In this document: positions 9,071-18,557 of the stretch, one piece after another
Position numbering within the stretch: the first letter of the stretch is position 1
How the letters are laid out: each line of letters starts with the position of its first letter
Assembly (NCBI GenBank): GCA_942491935.1
Contig: CALOCZ010000050.1
Coordinates: 62,001-126,000 of the forward strand
From: JAGTVG01 sp942491935
GTDB taxonomy: Bacteria > Bacteroidota > Bacteroidia > Cytophagales > Cyclobacteriaceae
Length of the DNA: 64,000 nucleotides
Reading direction: 5' to 3'
Notes under the pieces: generated by a model
Database searches by the model: none
The model's input: only the letters and a program-made list of their open reading frames with translations
Told to the model about the DNA's origin: nothing
Position numbers and translations under genes: made by a program

Positions 9071-10138
9071 ATGAACCTTCCATTACTTTCGGAAAATATA
9101 AACAGTGTATTGCATAAAGGTGTGGTAATTCCTGCCTTACCTCTTGCCTTAAACAAAGACCGAAAACTTGATGAACGTCGGCAGCGTGCATTATTAAGGT
9201 ACTATCTGGATGCTGGAGTAGGTGGAATAGCTGCCGGTGTCCATACCACTCAATTCGAAATACGAAAACCTGAATTCAACCTTTTTGAGAAAGTATTAGT
9301 AATCGCCGCGGAAGAAATGACGGATTATACAAATAAAGCGGGAAAATCAATAGTAAAGATAGCCGGTGTGATTGGCAGAACAGAACAAGCTGTTAATGAG
9401 GCCCGGTTTGCAGTGAAATCAGGGTATGATGCAGCATTGTTAAGCCTCTCTGCATTTCAGGATATTCAGAACAAAGAAATATTGGCACACTGCCGTAAAG
9501 TTGCTGAGGTGATACCATTAATTGGATTTTATTTGCAACCTGCTGTGGGTGGCCGAATCCTGGATGTTGATTTCTGGCGGGCCTTTTCTAAAATTCAGAA
9601 TGTGGCAGCAATAAAGATCGCACCCTTCAACCGCTATCAAACCCATGACGTAGTTCGTGGTGTCGCAGAATCCGGACGGGCAGAAGATATCGCCCTTTAC
9701 ACTGGCAATGATGACAATATTCTGGGAGATCTTCTCACAGAATATCATATCCCTGTAGGATCTAAGATGATTCATAAGCGGATTGTCGGTGGCTTACTCG
9801 GACATTGGGCAGTATGGACTAAAACTGCTGTCAAGATCCTTGAAGAGGTACATGCTGCCAGAAGCACCCTGGATATTAAGGCCTTATTGACCCTGGGAGT
9901 TAAAGTGACGGATGCAAATGCTGCTTTCTTCGATGTTGCCAATAATTTTTCAGGAGTGATCGCCGGTATTCATGAAGTATTGAGAAGACAGGGTTTGATG
10001 GAAGGCATTTGGACACTCAATGAAAAAGAATCCTTGTCACCAGGTCAGAAAGAAGAAATTGACAGGATCTATACTTCCTACCCTGAGTTAAATGATGATG
10101 ATTTTGTGAAGGAGAACCTTGAAAGGTGGTTGTCCTAA
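9071..10138 (+). CDS. DapA-like (DHDPS/NAL family) aldolase or lyase
   Basis: Class I aldolase-fold TIM barrel of 355 residues from the dihydrodipicolinate synthase/N-acetylneuraminate lyase superfamily. The Schiff-base lysine is probably the Lys in AAIKIAPFNRYQTHD, preceded by a substrate-binding GFYLQPAVGG segment. It is longer than DapA (about 290 residues), with extra sequence at both ends, so a catabolic keto-acid aldolase or dehydratase is more likely than lysine biosynthesis. It is the last gene of the symporter-epimerase run. Its final 4 bases overlap the end of the convergent DUF819 gene. Confidence 0.82.
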   Translation: MNLPLLSENINSVLHKGVVIPALPLALNKDRKLDERRQRALLRYYLDAGVGGIAAGVHTTQFEIRKPEFNLFEKVLVIAAEEMTDYTNKAGKSIVKIAGVIGRTEQAVNEARFAVKSGYDAALLSLSAFQDIQNKEILAHCRKVAEVIPLIGFYLQPAVGGRILDVDFWRAFSKIQNVAAIKIAPFNRYQTHDVVRGVAESGRAEDIALYTGNDDNILGDLLTEYHIPVGSKMIHKRIVGGLLGHWAVWTKTAVKILEEVHAARSTLDIKALLTLGVKVTDANAAFFDVANNFSGVIAGIHEVLRRQGLMEGIWTLNEKESLSPGQKEEIDRIYTSYPELNDDDFVKENLERWLS

Positions 10139-11376
10139 GGAGCCACTGTTTGCATCAGCAACCCGCAGATCCAGGCGCCGTAGGTTCCCAGGGCATATCC
10201 CAATACAGCCAGTAATACCCCTACCGGTGCCAGGGAGGGATGAAAAGCAGCAGCAACCACAGGAGCCGAAGCAGCACCCCCTATATTCGCCTTGCTACCC
10301 ACAGCAAGGAAAAAATATGGCGCCTTTATCATTTTCGCTACAATAATCAGAAGAATAACATGAATGGCCATCCAGATACCTCCCACTACAAATAAACCAG
10401 GATTCGAAAAGATCTCGGTTATATCCATTTTCATGCCAATGGTTGCGACAAGGAAATAAATGAACAGACTACCAATCCTGGAGGCTCCTGCCCCTTCGTA
10501 GTTACGCGCTTTCGTAAATGATAAGATTAAGCCAAAAGATGTTGCCAGAACGATTAACCAGAAAAATTGCGAGGTCAGGCTAAATCGCTCAAGAATGGGT
10601 AAGGATTCCTGGAAAAATCGGGCGAGACCATCAGAAAACAAGTGCGCCAGGCCTGTTAATCCAAATGCGATACCCAGAATGACCATTAGATCGGCAAGTG
10701 AGGGTATTCTAGCAATGCTAAGGCTAAAATCATGCATTTTCTTTTTCAAAACATTTACAGCACTAGCATCCGCTTTGAAAAACTTGTCTATTTTTTCGGA
10801 TTTCCCTACACCGATCAACAAAAACGCCATCCATATCTCCGCTACGATCACATCTACCGTGATCATAATAGAATATAATGAGTCGCTGGGTTTAAATATT
10901 TCGTACATCGCCGCCTGGTTAGCACCCCCTCCTATCCAGCTTCCTGCGATGGTTGTCATCCCTTTCCATACTGCTTCCGGGCCAAGACCCCCAACAATTT
11001 CCGGACTGAATATTGAGACGGCCATTATGGCGAGAGGCCCTCCTATAATGACTCCAATAGTCCCTGTTATAAACATAATCAATGCTTTTGGACCCAGTTT
11101 AACTACTTCCCTAAGGTCGATGCTCAAAGTGAGTAGAATCAAACTGGCAGGCAACATATATCGGGAAGCCACATAATATAGGTTTGAATTTTCAGCATCC
11201 GCTATATTAAAAGTGGTTAAGAGAGAAGGGATAAAATAACACATCAAAAGCATGGGGATCACTTTATAAAACTTCTGCCAGAAAGGATTTTTACTGGAAG
11301 AAGTCTTAAAAATAAATCCTAAAATAACCATCAATACACCCAGGAGTATCGCGTCATTTTTTATCAGTGGCTCCAT
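10135..11376 (-). CDS. DUF819 family membrane protein
   Basis: Polytopic membrane protein of 413 residues with about 10-11 helices, matching the DUF819 (YjcL-like) family of putative transporters. Characteristic stretches are WIGGGANQAAMYEIF and, near the C-terminus, GSKANIGGAASAPVVAAAF; the paired Gly/Ala/Asn-rich loops look like an inverted-repeat transporter core. The cargo is not established for the family. It starts 1 bp downstream of the NUDIX gene on the same strand, so the two are probably co-transcribed. Confidence 0.85.
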   Translation of the reverse strand: MEPLIKNDAILLGVLMVILGFIFKTSSSKNPFWQKFYKVIPMLLMCYFIPSLLTTFNIADAENSNLYYVASRYMLPASLILLTLSIDLREVVKLGPKALIMFITGTIGVIIGGPLAIMAVSIFSPEIVGGLGPEAVWKGMTTIAGSWIGGGANQAAMYEIFKPSDSLYSIMITVDVIVAEIWMAFLLIGVGKSEKIDKFFKADASAVNVLKKKMHDFSLSIARIPSLADLMVILGIAFGLTGLAHLFSDGLARFFQESLPILERFSLTSQFFWLIVLATSFGLILSFTKARNYEGAGASRIGSLFIYFLVATIGMKMDITEIFSNPGLFVVGGIWMAIHVILLIIVAKMIKAPYFFLAVGSKANIGGAASAPVVAAAFHPSLAPVGVLLAVLGYALGTYGAWICGLLMQTVAP

Positions 11377-11377
11377 A

Positions 11378-12025
11378 CTATTCTATTATTTCTTTTAATA
11401 TCACCGAGAATTCATTAAGCATCATCGCCGTTGCGCCCCAGACTATTTCATTTTTTATATCGAAATATGGGGCCATTATTTTGTATTTGTTTCTTATCAA
11501 CAATTCTTTAACCTTTCTCTTCTCATCGGAGATAAGATCATTTACCCCTCCCTCAATTACCCTGCTTACTTCTTCCGGATCAGGTATATATTGAGGCTGA
11601 TACGGCAAATAGCCAACTACCGGCATTACGTTATAATGACTTGCCTGCACATACAATTCAGTCAACTTGCCAAGAACTTTAATTTCACTAGCCCTCACTC
11701 CGATTTCCTCTTCTGTTTCCCTTAAAGCCGTGTCAATCCTATCCTTATCATGTTCCTCAACTTTTCCGCCCGGCAAGCCAATCTGACCGCTATGGACTCC
11801 GGTATACAGTGGCCTTTGGATCAATGGGAAATAAATATCTCCTTTGCTTTCAAATAGCACGATAAGTACGCTGCTTTCTTTCGGTTGACCGTCAAAATTA
11901 AAATCAATTCCCATCTTCCCGCGCGGATAAGCTGACATTTCCTTTTGCACATTTAAGCCTGGAAGAGGTTGCTTGAGACGCATTTCTAATTTCTCAAAAA
12001 AATCTCTGCTGTTCTGAATTGGCAT
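11378..12025 (-). CDS. NUDIX hydrolase, CoA pyrophosphatase-like
   Basis: Nucleoside-diphosphate-X hydrolase of about 215 residues. The NUDIX box is visible as GLPGGKVE...ALRETEEEIGV (G-x5-E-x7-R-E-x-x-E-E pattern), and the upstream PLIQRPLYTGVHSGQIG stretch resembles the CoA-pyrophosphatase (NudL/YeaB) subfamily. ATG 12025 (MPIQNSRDFFEKL) is preferred over the frame's earlier ATG at 12103, because the intervening residues are atypical and family members start at this point. It probably removes CoA or other diphosphate derivatives. The DUF819 gene follows immediately. Confidence 0.85.
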   Translation of the reverse strand: MPIQNSRDFFEKLEMRLKQPLPGLNVQKEMSAYPRGKMGIDFNFDGQPKESSVLIVLFESKGDIYFPLIQRPLYTGVHSGQIGLPGGKVEEHDKDRIDTALRETEEEIGVRASEIKVLGKLTELYVQASHYNVMPVVGYLPYQPQYIPDPEEVSRVIEGGVNDLISDEKRKVKELLIRNKYKIMAPYFDIKNEIVWGATAMMLNEFSVILKEIIE

Positions 12026-12172
12026 GCTGCAAATATAAGTTGATAAAATATTATTATCATAACCATATCGAAATAGCAATAAAATAGATTTTTCCGGCAA
12101 CATACAATAAGTTTCAATCTCTTGATAAAATCGTATTTTTAATTTATTTTGCTGAGCAATTTTTTGAGGACA

Positions 12173-13006
12173 ATGACAATCGATTCCAGAAAAGTTCTTA
12201 GATTATACAAATCATTAGATAAGGATCAACTTCAATTTGTCCTTGACAAAAAAATTGAAGATACCCTTACAATAGAAGATTGGCTGAAAAAACTCCGTGG
12301 AATTGCAGAAATGGATACAATTGGAGATGAATCAAGAAAACAATCGGGTAATCTATCTATTGTCTTTGGGATATTGACCATTGCCACCTTTATACTTACC
12401 CTATACAAGCCTATTCTTTTCTTTTTCCCCATAGGGTTCGTTATCCTGTTCATATATTTTGTAGTAACTTTCTTTTTATTAAGCAAAATCGATATAGGTA
12501 ATAATATGCGCTTGTTTATTGTACCTATGCTTGAACATTTCCAGCGACAAGGTTCTGTCAAAGAGGCATTTAGTTTAAGAATGGACTTTTCGCACCCGAT
12601 TACCAAAGAACGCCTATCAGAAAATGATGAGGAAGATAACAATAAACCGGGCAACATATACAGACATCATTGGATGGATGGCAAAATGGTTTTTAATGAC
12701 GGAGTTAAAATCACCTGGGAAATCGAAGATGTGATCAGTAAAGGGGAAGGTAATAACAATAAGGAATCGGGAAAAAAGGATTCTACAGGTAAATACCAGA
12801 TCCAGCATATACTTAATATGCATTTTTCTGCACCTAAAGAGCATTTCATAGCAGTTAATGAAGATATGATGGAAACCGATGATGGACTTTTCTATATTGT
12901 TTCAATTCATAAGAAAGATATTTCTGAAAGCCTTGCGGAAGGGATGTCGCCGGATGTCTTTATTTCATCACTTGAAGAAGGGTACCACTTCGTTAAAGAA
13001 AAATAA
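12173..13006 (+). CDS. Hypothetical protein with two TM helices
   Basis: Unrecognised 277-residue protein. ATG 12173 is chosen because TTGAGGA lies just upstream; a TTG eight codons earlier is less likely. A helical N-terminal region (1-60) is followed by two close hydrophobic segments (about 62-82 and 86-108), then a soluble C-terminal region rich in charged residues (EDNNKPGN, GEGNNNKESGKKDS). The C-terminal part reads like a cytoplasmic beta-containing domain but has no motif I know. It stands alone, divergent from the NUDIX gene and convergent with the DUF4412 gene. Confidence 0.65.
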   Translation: MTIDSRKVLRLYKSLDKDQLQFVLDKKIEDTLTIEDWLKKLRGIAEMDTIGDESRKQSGNLSIVFGILTIATFILTLYKPILFFFPIGFVILFIYFVVTFFLLSKIDIGNNMRLFIVPMLEHFQRQGSVKEAFSLRMDFSHPITKERLSENDEEDNNKPGNIYRHHWMDGKMVFNDGVKITWEIEDVISKGEGNNNKESGKKDSTGKYQIQHILNMHFSAPKEHFIAVNEDMMETDDGLFYIVSIHKKDISESLAEGMSPDVFISSLEEGYHFVKEK

Positions 13007-13009
13007 TTT

Positions 13010-13783
13010 TCACCTTTCCATAAAACCGGTCATGTCGCTGACGTGATAATCAGCTGGAATTTCAAAATCGACAGGATCAAGGGCACCGGGAGTAACCTTA
13101 ACCGCTACCATTTCAAAATTGTATGAAGAGCCATTGGAACTCGATTTTCCAGTAAACCGTAGTGGAAATCCTTTTTCATTCATAAAAAGAAGTAAGGGAT
13201 TGTTCTTATCTTTCAATACATCCGGTACGTTCACCCGGATCTTATCGGTGAGCCATACCTCAGATTCAAAAAAAGCTTCGCCCTTTTCGGCTGTAACCAT
13301 AAACTTTTCACATTGATAACCCGCAATAGTCATGAGTTCCCCGGTTTCCTTCAGATCTATCTGTTCGGATTCCAATCCACTTTCCGCCTCCTTAAGTGCT
13401 TTTTCATATTCTTCTTTAAATTCTTCCGGCACATTCCCAATACGTTCCTCTTCAGCCCCTTCACTTACTATGACTTTCATGGCTGTTTTGGCTTCGTCAT
13501 CTATCATATATAAAGTACTCTGGTCACCGTCGATTAGTATCCGGGCCATTTTGACACCGTCATCACTAATCATTTGAATAATGATGTCATTTCCTTTGAT
13601 ACGATATTCTGTAATGGCAGGCATCATCCCTGGATTCATATTTCCCATGGAATTTTTAATCTGATACCGGATTACCCCCTCAAATCCTTCCTGGTTGTTG
13701 GAGCCGTGTATCCGGGCCTCAATGTTTAGATTGAACAGGAAGAAAATCCCCAATAAAATAAAAATCCGTAATGAATAAATCAT
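13010..13783 (-). CDS. DUF4412-like exported protein
   Basis: Exported protein of 257 residues with a signal peptide (about 1-23, ending IEARI or nearby). The body matches the pattern of DUF4412 proteins of Bacteroidota: an early FEGVIRYQIKN strand, a conserved MAGYQCEK-like segment (here TIAGYQCEKFMVTAE), and a late FEIPADY stretch. Function of the family is unknown; the LolA/LolB-like beta-fold suggests a periplasmic binding or carrier role, which is inference. Its stop lies 3 bp from the stop of the convergent hypothetical gene. Confidence 0.7.
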   Translation of the reverse strand: MIYSLRIFILLGIFFLFNLNIEARIHGSNNQEGFEGVIRYQIKNSMGNMNPGMMPAITEYRIKGNDIIIQMISDDGVKMARILIDGDQSTLYMIDDEAKTAMKVIVSEGAEEERIGNVPEEFKEEYEKALKEAESGLESEQIDLKETGELMTIAGYQCEKFMVTAEKGEAFFESEVWLTDKIRVNVPDVLKDKNNPLLLFMNEKGFPLRFTGKSSSNGSSYNFEMVAVKVTPGALDPVDFEIPADYHVSDMTGFMER

Positions 13784-13848
13784 TATATAAATTTTACATT
13801 TAAATTATTTTCAGGGAATGAACAAGGAATTATATCCTGCCCATAGGT

Positions 13849-15003
13849 TTAATCCAGGTAAGGGCGTACGCCATCATCGATTTTTACTTCGTAAAAAAGA
13901 GGAAGATGCCCGAACCTGGCCAGGAAAGCACTTGCCACTTCCTCTTTAAAAGATGGCAAAACTGCTTCTTTTATAATGCTGATTGTACACCCCCCGAAAC
14001 CACCTCCCATCATTCTGGAACCTAATACATCCGGATTATCCTTTGTGAAATCAACAAGAAAATCCAATTCCTCACAGCTGACTTCATAATCATTTGACAG
14101 GCCATCATGCGTTTCGTACATCTTTTCCCCAAAGTCAAAAATCCGGCCGGCAAGGAGGTCTTTGCAAGCCTCCTGAACCCTTTCAATCTCCCCAACTACG
14201 TAATCACATCGTTTATAAACTACTGGATCGATTCTATCCCTTTCAGCTTCCAGCATTTCCCGGGACACATCCCTGAGACTCTTAACACCTTCATTCTCCT
14301 CAGCTACCAGCTTAACCCCCTGCTCACACTCTTTTCGTCTTGTATTATATTCGGAAGTTCCAAGTGAGTGTTTAACCTTGGTATCCACAAGTATTATACT
14401 ATTGCCATTTAAAATCAATGGGAAATATTCAAATTCCAGGGATCTGCAATCCAGCCTGAAAACATGTCCGGATTTACCATAAACTGAGGCAAACTGGTCC
14501 ATAATCCCGCAGTTTACACCAACAAATTCATTTTCTGCTTTTTGTGACAGTTTAACCAGGTCCAGTTTTTGAACATTCAGATCGTAAATATCATTTAATC
14601 CAGTGGCTAAACCTGCTTCCAAAGCTGCTGAAGACGACAAGCCGGCGCCTATGGGAATATCGCTTGTAACCACACAATCAAAACCGGGGATTTCATAACC
14701 TGCTTTATTCAACTGATCAATAACACCCATTAAGTAATTCGGCCAGCCCTTGTCAGAATAATACAGTTTTCCAACCTCAACCTCGAATGATTCCTCTAAA
14801 TCAATGGCATGAAAACGGTATTTATTCAATCCATTTTCTTTCAAGCCATAAGTAACGTGTTTATCTATCGCCGCAGGCAGCACGAAGCCATCGTTATAAT
14901 CAGTATGTTCACCAATCAGATTTATCCGTCCAGGTGCCAGATATATATTGGCCTTGCTATTATAAAGACTCCTGAATACTTCGTTAACGTGAGTTACTTT
15001 CAT
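13849..15003 (-). CDS. galK: Galactokinase
   Basis: GHMP-family kinase that phosphorylates alpha-D-galactose with ATP, the first step of the Leloir pathway. The galactokinase signature is PGRINLIGEHTDYNDGFV at residues 24-41, the ATP-binding GHMP motif is PIGAGLSSSAALE near 117-129, and the C-terminal motif is MMGGGFGGCTISII. The length of 384 residues is normal. Its ATG overlaps the TAA of the upstream sugar symporter by one base (TAATG), so transport and phosphorylation are probably translated together. No galT, galE or galM is present in the window. Confidence 0.96.
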   Translation of the reverse strand: MKVTHVNEVFRSLYNSKANIYLAPGRINLIGEHTDYNDGFVLPAAIDKHVTYGLKENGLNKYRFHAIDLEESFEVEVGKLYYSDKGWPNYLMGVIDQLNKAGYEIPGFDCVVTSDIPIGAGLSSSAALEAGLATGLNDIYDLNVQKLDLVKLSQKAENEFVGVNCGIMDQFASVYGKSGHVFRLDCRSLEFEYFPLILNGNSIILVDTKVKHSLGTSEYNTRRKECEQGVKLVAEENEGVKSLRDVSREMLEAERDRIDPVVYKRCDYVVGEIERVQEACKDLLAGRIFDFGEKMYETHDGLSNDYEVSCEELDFLVDFTKDNPDVLGSRMMGGGFGGCTISIIKEAVLPSFKEEVASAFLARFGHLPLFYEVKIDDGVRPYLD

Positions 15004-16847
15004 TACCAGAAGAAATAATATAATAGAACAATGATTATAACTATTCCGATAGATCCAATTGTAAATATCGGTGAGGTCTTGTATATAGCCGAATCGGTAT
15101 CATATGATTTTTTATAGACATACTTCATCTTCACATTTAAGATTAGAATCAGACCCAGGAAGACAAACAAAGAAGCAAGCATAAAAATCGATTCTATGCC
15201 AAGATATCTGTAGGGTTCGAATAATAATATGCCAGAAACGAGACTTATTATTCCAAGCACTATGAAAAACCATCCAACAGCAACGATCTTTTTGGAGCGT
15301 TCAGTTATCTCAACATCTTTCACTACTTTTCCGCGTTTGTCATATAAGCTGATCAATGTAGCTACAAATGCCAGAACGATGAAAACATATCCCATTCTAA
15401 GTATGAAAGGCATATCCGGGAAGATCGCTCGTATTGCTATACCTACCGGAATGGTAATTATTGCTGTCCACAAAGCTGCATTTGAAGTTGCCTGCCGCCA
15501 GAAAAGTCCCATACAGAATACAACCACAACCCCGGGATAAATATATCCGGTATATTCCTGTATATATTGGAAGGCCTGATCCAACCCACCTAATAGTGGT
15601 TTTGCCATAGCCACTGCGATGATCAGGGCTATGAATGAAACCAGTCGACCGGTAAATACAAGTTGTTTTTCTGTAGCCTCTTTATTAAAATGGGCCTTAT
15701 AAATATCCATTGTGAAAATGGTTGCAGTACTGTTGATCATGGAGGCTAATGAACTTACGATAGCAGCTACCAGAGCAGCAAATGCAAGGCCCCGAATACC
15801 AACTGGAACAAAGTTCTTTAACAGCCAGGGGTATGCTTCGTCGGCTATAGTTATATCACCCGTGGTATTTGTGCCTTCTAAAAGTTCAGGGTTATTAAAG
15901 AGCACATATGCCGTTATTCCAGGTATTAAAACCAGTAAAGGGATTAATATTTTCAGGTATCCTCCAAAGATTAACCCTCGTTTTGCATGTGAAAGGTCCT
16001 TTGCAGCCAATGCTTTCTGGATAATATACTGGTTAAAGCCCCAATAGCCCAGGTTGGTAAGCCACATAGCCCCGAATATCACAGCCAATCCGGGCAGGCT
16101 TAAATAAGCATCTTCAGAGCCTCCCTTTCCATCAGGTACTATTGTGCCTTCCGGAACGATCATTTGAAAATGATCAACAGCCTTTTCATAAATCACGGCA
16201 AAGCCCTTCCATATTCCTTCACCGCCGGAAACCGCATCCAAAGCGAGGAATGTTGTGATCAAACCACCGCCTACTAAAAATATCACCTGAACAACATCAG
16301 TCCATGCCACTGCTTTCAAGCCTCCGTAAATGGAATACAACCCTGAGAATAAAGCCAACCCTATAATGCCCCATACCAGAGGTACGCCCATGATCTCTTT
16401 AAGGGCCAGGGCACCCAGCCAGGTTACTGAAGTCAGATTGACAAATACATATACCAATAACCAGAAAACAGCAAATGCTGTACTCACGCCCTTATTAAAT
16501 CGATCCTCAAGGAATTGAGGCATGGTATATATCTTTTTCTCAAGAAAGACCGGAATGAAGTATTTCCCAACAATGATCAATGTGATCGCAGCGATCCATT
16601 CATAGGCAGCTATACCAAGTCCTATTCGATATCCAGATCCGGACATCGCAATAAAATGCTCGGCTGAGATATTGGCAGCAATCAGAGATGCACCTATGGC
16701 CCACCAGGTAAGTGAGCGACTTGCAAGAAAATAATCGTCTGAGGTTTTTTGCTCTCCCTTCTTGGTCCTTGAAATCCATAATCCAAGCACTACAATAAAA
16801 AACACATAAAGGAAAAATACTATATAATCAAGTGTCGAAAAACTCAT
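15003..16847 (-). CDS. Sodium/sugar cotransporter (SSS, SGLT-like)
   Basis: Large SSS-family symporter of 614 residues with about 14 transmembrane segments, longer than the symporter at 6.6 kb because of extra C-terminal helices typical of SGLT-type sugar carriers. Family features include NISAEHFIAMSGSGYRIG at the Na+/sugar site region near TM1-2, YSIYGGLKAVAWTDVVQ, and AALVAAIVSSLASMINSTA. The one-base stop/start overlap with galactokinase makes galactose or a related hexose the likely cargo. An extended periplasmic loop lies near residues 235-260 and a second one near 335-350. Confidence 0.92.
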   Translation of the reverse strand: MSFSTLDYIVFFLYVFFIVVLGLWISRTKKGEQKTSDDYFLASRSLTWWAIGASLIAANISAEHFIAMSGSGYRIGLGIAAYEWIAAITLIIVGKYFIPVFLEKKIYTMPQFLEDRFNKGVSTAFAVFWLLVYVFVNLTSVTWLGALALKEIMGVPLVWGIIGLALFSGLYSIYGGLKAVAWTDVVQVIFLVGGGLITTFLALDAVSGGEGIWKGFAVIYEKAVDHFQMIVPEGTIVPDGKGGSEDAYLSLPGLAVIFGAMWLTNLGYWGFNQYIIQKALAAKDLSHAKRGLIFGGYLKILIPLLVLIPGITAYVLFNNPELLEGTNTTGDITIADEAYPWLLKNFVPVGIRGLAFAALVAAIVSSLASMINSTATIFTMDIYKAHFNKEATEKQLVFTGRLVSFIALIIAVAMAKPLLGGLDQAFQYIQEYTGYIYPGVVVVFCMGLFWRQATSNAALWTAIITIPVGIAIRAIFPDMPFILRMGYVFIVLAFVATLISLYDKRGKVVKDVEITERSKKIVAVGWFFIVLGIISLVSGILLFEPYRYLGIESIFMLASLFVFLGLILILNVKMKYVYKKSYDTDSAIYKTSPIFTIGSIGIVIIIVLLYYFFW

Positions 16848-17213
16848 ATGGCTATATGTTTATTAAAAATGAATCAAAAAATAAGGTCTCCAAAGATAAA
16901 AAAAAACACGTATTATGCTATCCATATTTATTAAATAGGAATGGAATTTTAATTACTGAGAAAGAGTTTTCAGCGTTTGTTACCTAATAAAGACTCGAAT
17001 AACTACAGTTTTACTCGAATATTTAATAAATTTAATTACGGGTTATATCAAATAATTGAAGAATTTTTAAAAACCCAAATTCTTTCTGGCTTGAATTGTC
17101 ATAGCAAAACGTGATGGAGATTTATCATCAGGTGTCAAATATTCGACACATAAGCTTCACATTTGAGGAAGAATATAAGGAAAAGAATAAAGTAAATAAT
17201 AAATAAAAAAGAT
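16848..17213. promoter_or_regulatory. Divergent control region with TCGAAT repeats
   Basis: AT-rich 366-bp region between the sugar symporter-galK pair (minus) and the aldo/keto reductase (plus). It contains two copies of ACTCGAAT at 16993-17000 and 17013-17020, spaced by 20 bp (two helical turns), and the reverse form ATTCGA at 17141-17146. This arrangement could bind a regulator on one DNA face. I see no convincing full promoter or any gene here. Confidence 0.3.
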
Positions 17214-18233
17214 ATGAAAAAGGAATCCATTTCCCGAAGAAAATTTATTCAAAAGAGTTCATTGGCTGCAGGAACACTAGCTGCCAGCAGTGCTTTGATC
17301 AGTTCATGTAATGCAGATAAGGCAAAGACCAATGCTGATGCCAGTAGCTCAAGTGATCTTTCTCCTATGTCCGGCAACATACCTACCCGGAAATTTGGAA
17401 AAACAGGTGAGGACATCACCATCCTGGGTTATGGGGGTGGATCACAATTTATGAAAATGCCAGATGGGGAATGGGAACCACATATGGAATTGGCTTTAAA
17501 ATCGGGCATTAACTACTTCGATACGGCTTCAAGTTATGGCGCTGATGCAGAACAACCCAGCGAATCACGTTTTAGTGAGATTCTCCCACCACATAGAGAT
17601 AAAATAATACTTTTAACCAAGATCCATGAACGCGATCCTGATAAAGCAAAAAAGGAGTTCGAAGATAGTTTGAAAAGACTGAAAACAGATTATGTCGATA
17701 TCCTGTTGATCCATGCTATAACTGATGAAGATAAATTAGCTGATATTGCCGAAGGAAATTATAAACTCCTGGAACAACTCAAAGCGGAAAAAATGGTCCG
17801 CAATATAGGTTTTTCGAGCATGGACAGTGCTGAACGTTCAAAGGAACTAATAGAAAACCTCGATTTTGATGTCACTTTACTTGCTATGAACCCGACTAAT
17901 TATGGCAATTTCATAGATGTGGCACTGCCTGCAGCCAGGAAAAAGAACCTTGGAACCATTGCTATGAAAGTAATGAGAGATATCGTTAACGATTATGCCG
18001 GACCAAAAGAATTGCTTGAATATGCCTGGGGAAAACAAGGTGTGCACACCTCAGTGGTTAGTATGACGGGTATGGATCCATTAAAACAAAATATTGAAAT
18101 CGCCAGCAATTATAAGGAAGGAAGTCAGTCCAGCAAGATAGGTTTTGACCTCGAGGAAAGGCTTTCACCATTAGCTGAATCACAGCATCTTGTTTATTCA
18201 AAACCAGGATATTACGATGGAATGATCTGTTAG
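17214..18233 (+). CDS. Tat-exported aldo/keto reductase
   Basis: Aldo/keto reductase of 339 residues carrying a twin-arginine signal (ISRRKFIQKSS at 6-16) followed by a hydrophobic stretch and a possible lipobox (ISSC, C32). It is therefore probably folded with its cofactor and exported, and may be lipid-anchored. The catalytic tetrad is visible: D and Y in FDTASSYG, K in LLTKIH and H in LLIHAI. Exported Tat-type AKRs are common in Bacteroidota and Planctomycetes near sugar-catabolism genes; the substrate is unknown. A small lipoprotein gene follows after 34 bp. Confidence 0.87.
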   Translation: MKKESISRRKFIQKSSLAAGTLAASSALISSCNADKAKTNADASSSSDLSPMSGNIPTRKFGKTGEDITILGYGGGSQFMKMPDGEWEPHMELALKSGINYFDTASSYGADAEQPSESRFSEILPPHRDKIILLTKIHERDPDKAKKEFEDSLKRLKTDYVDILLIHAITDEDKLADIAEGNYKLLEQLKAEKMVRNIGFSSMDSAERSKELIENLDFDVTLLAMNPTNYGNFIDVALPAARKKNLGTIAMKVMRDIVNDYAGPKELLEYAWGKQGVHTSVVSMTGMDPLKQNIEIASNYKEGSQSSKIGFDLEERLSPLAESQHLVYSKPGYYDGMIC

Positions 18234-18267
18234 GCGGCTTTTGCTAGTATAATATTAATCGATTCTG

Positions 18268-18525
18268 ATGGGAGGAGTATGCAATAAGATCATATCCGGA
18301 ACCCGGGTATTTCTTCTGTTTTTGATCACCTGTGTTCCTTTGATCACAAGTTGTTCATCATCTAAGCCAGGATCAAAACCGCATAAATCACAATACCGGA
18401 GAAGCACTTACAATGTAAAAGTCAAAACCACTAACGACATCCAATACAAAGGGGCTTACAAATACGATACAGACGGTAAAAAATACAAAAAGCACTTCAG
18501 GAAGAAAAAAAGAAGAGAAAACTAG
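18268..18525 (+). CDS. Small basic lipoprotein
   Basis: A 85-residue lipoprotein with a signal ending in PLITSC (C29) and a short, strongly basic mature region of about 57 residues ending KKHFRKKKRREN. No known family recognised. A second small lipoprotein of similar design lies at 30.3 kb on the other strand. The basic tail could contact lipopolysaccharide, peptidoglycan or nucleic acid, which is speculative. Same strand as, and close to, the aldo/keto reductase. Confidence 0.6.
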   Translation: MGGVCNKIISGTRVFLLFLITCVPLITSCSSSKPGSKPHKSQYRRSTYNVKVKTTNDIQYKGAYKYDTDGKKYKKHFRKKKRREN

Positions 18526-18557
18526 GTTCTATCCTATTTAATTCATCCCTTCTCCGA

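Noticed and set aside
12149..12172. TTG start eight codons upstream of the hypothetical two-TM protein
   Set aside because: ATG 12173 has a TTGAGGA upstream; the TTG would only add residues that are not part of a signal.
17132..17149. Inverted repeat GTGTC...GACAC before the aldo/keto reductase
   Set aside because: Only 5-bp arms with an 8-nt spacer; expected by chance in AT-rich DNA.
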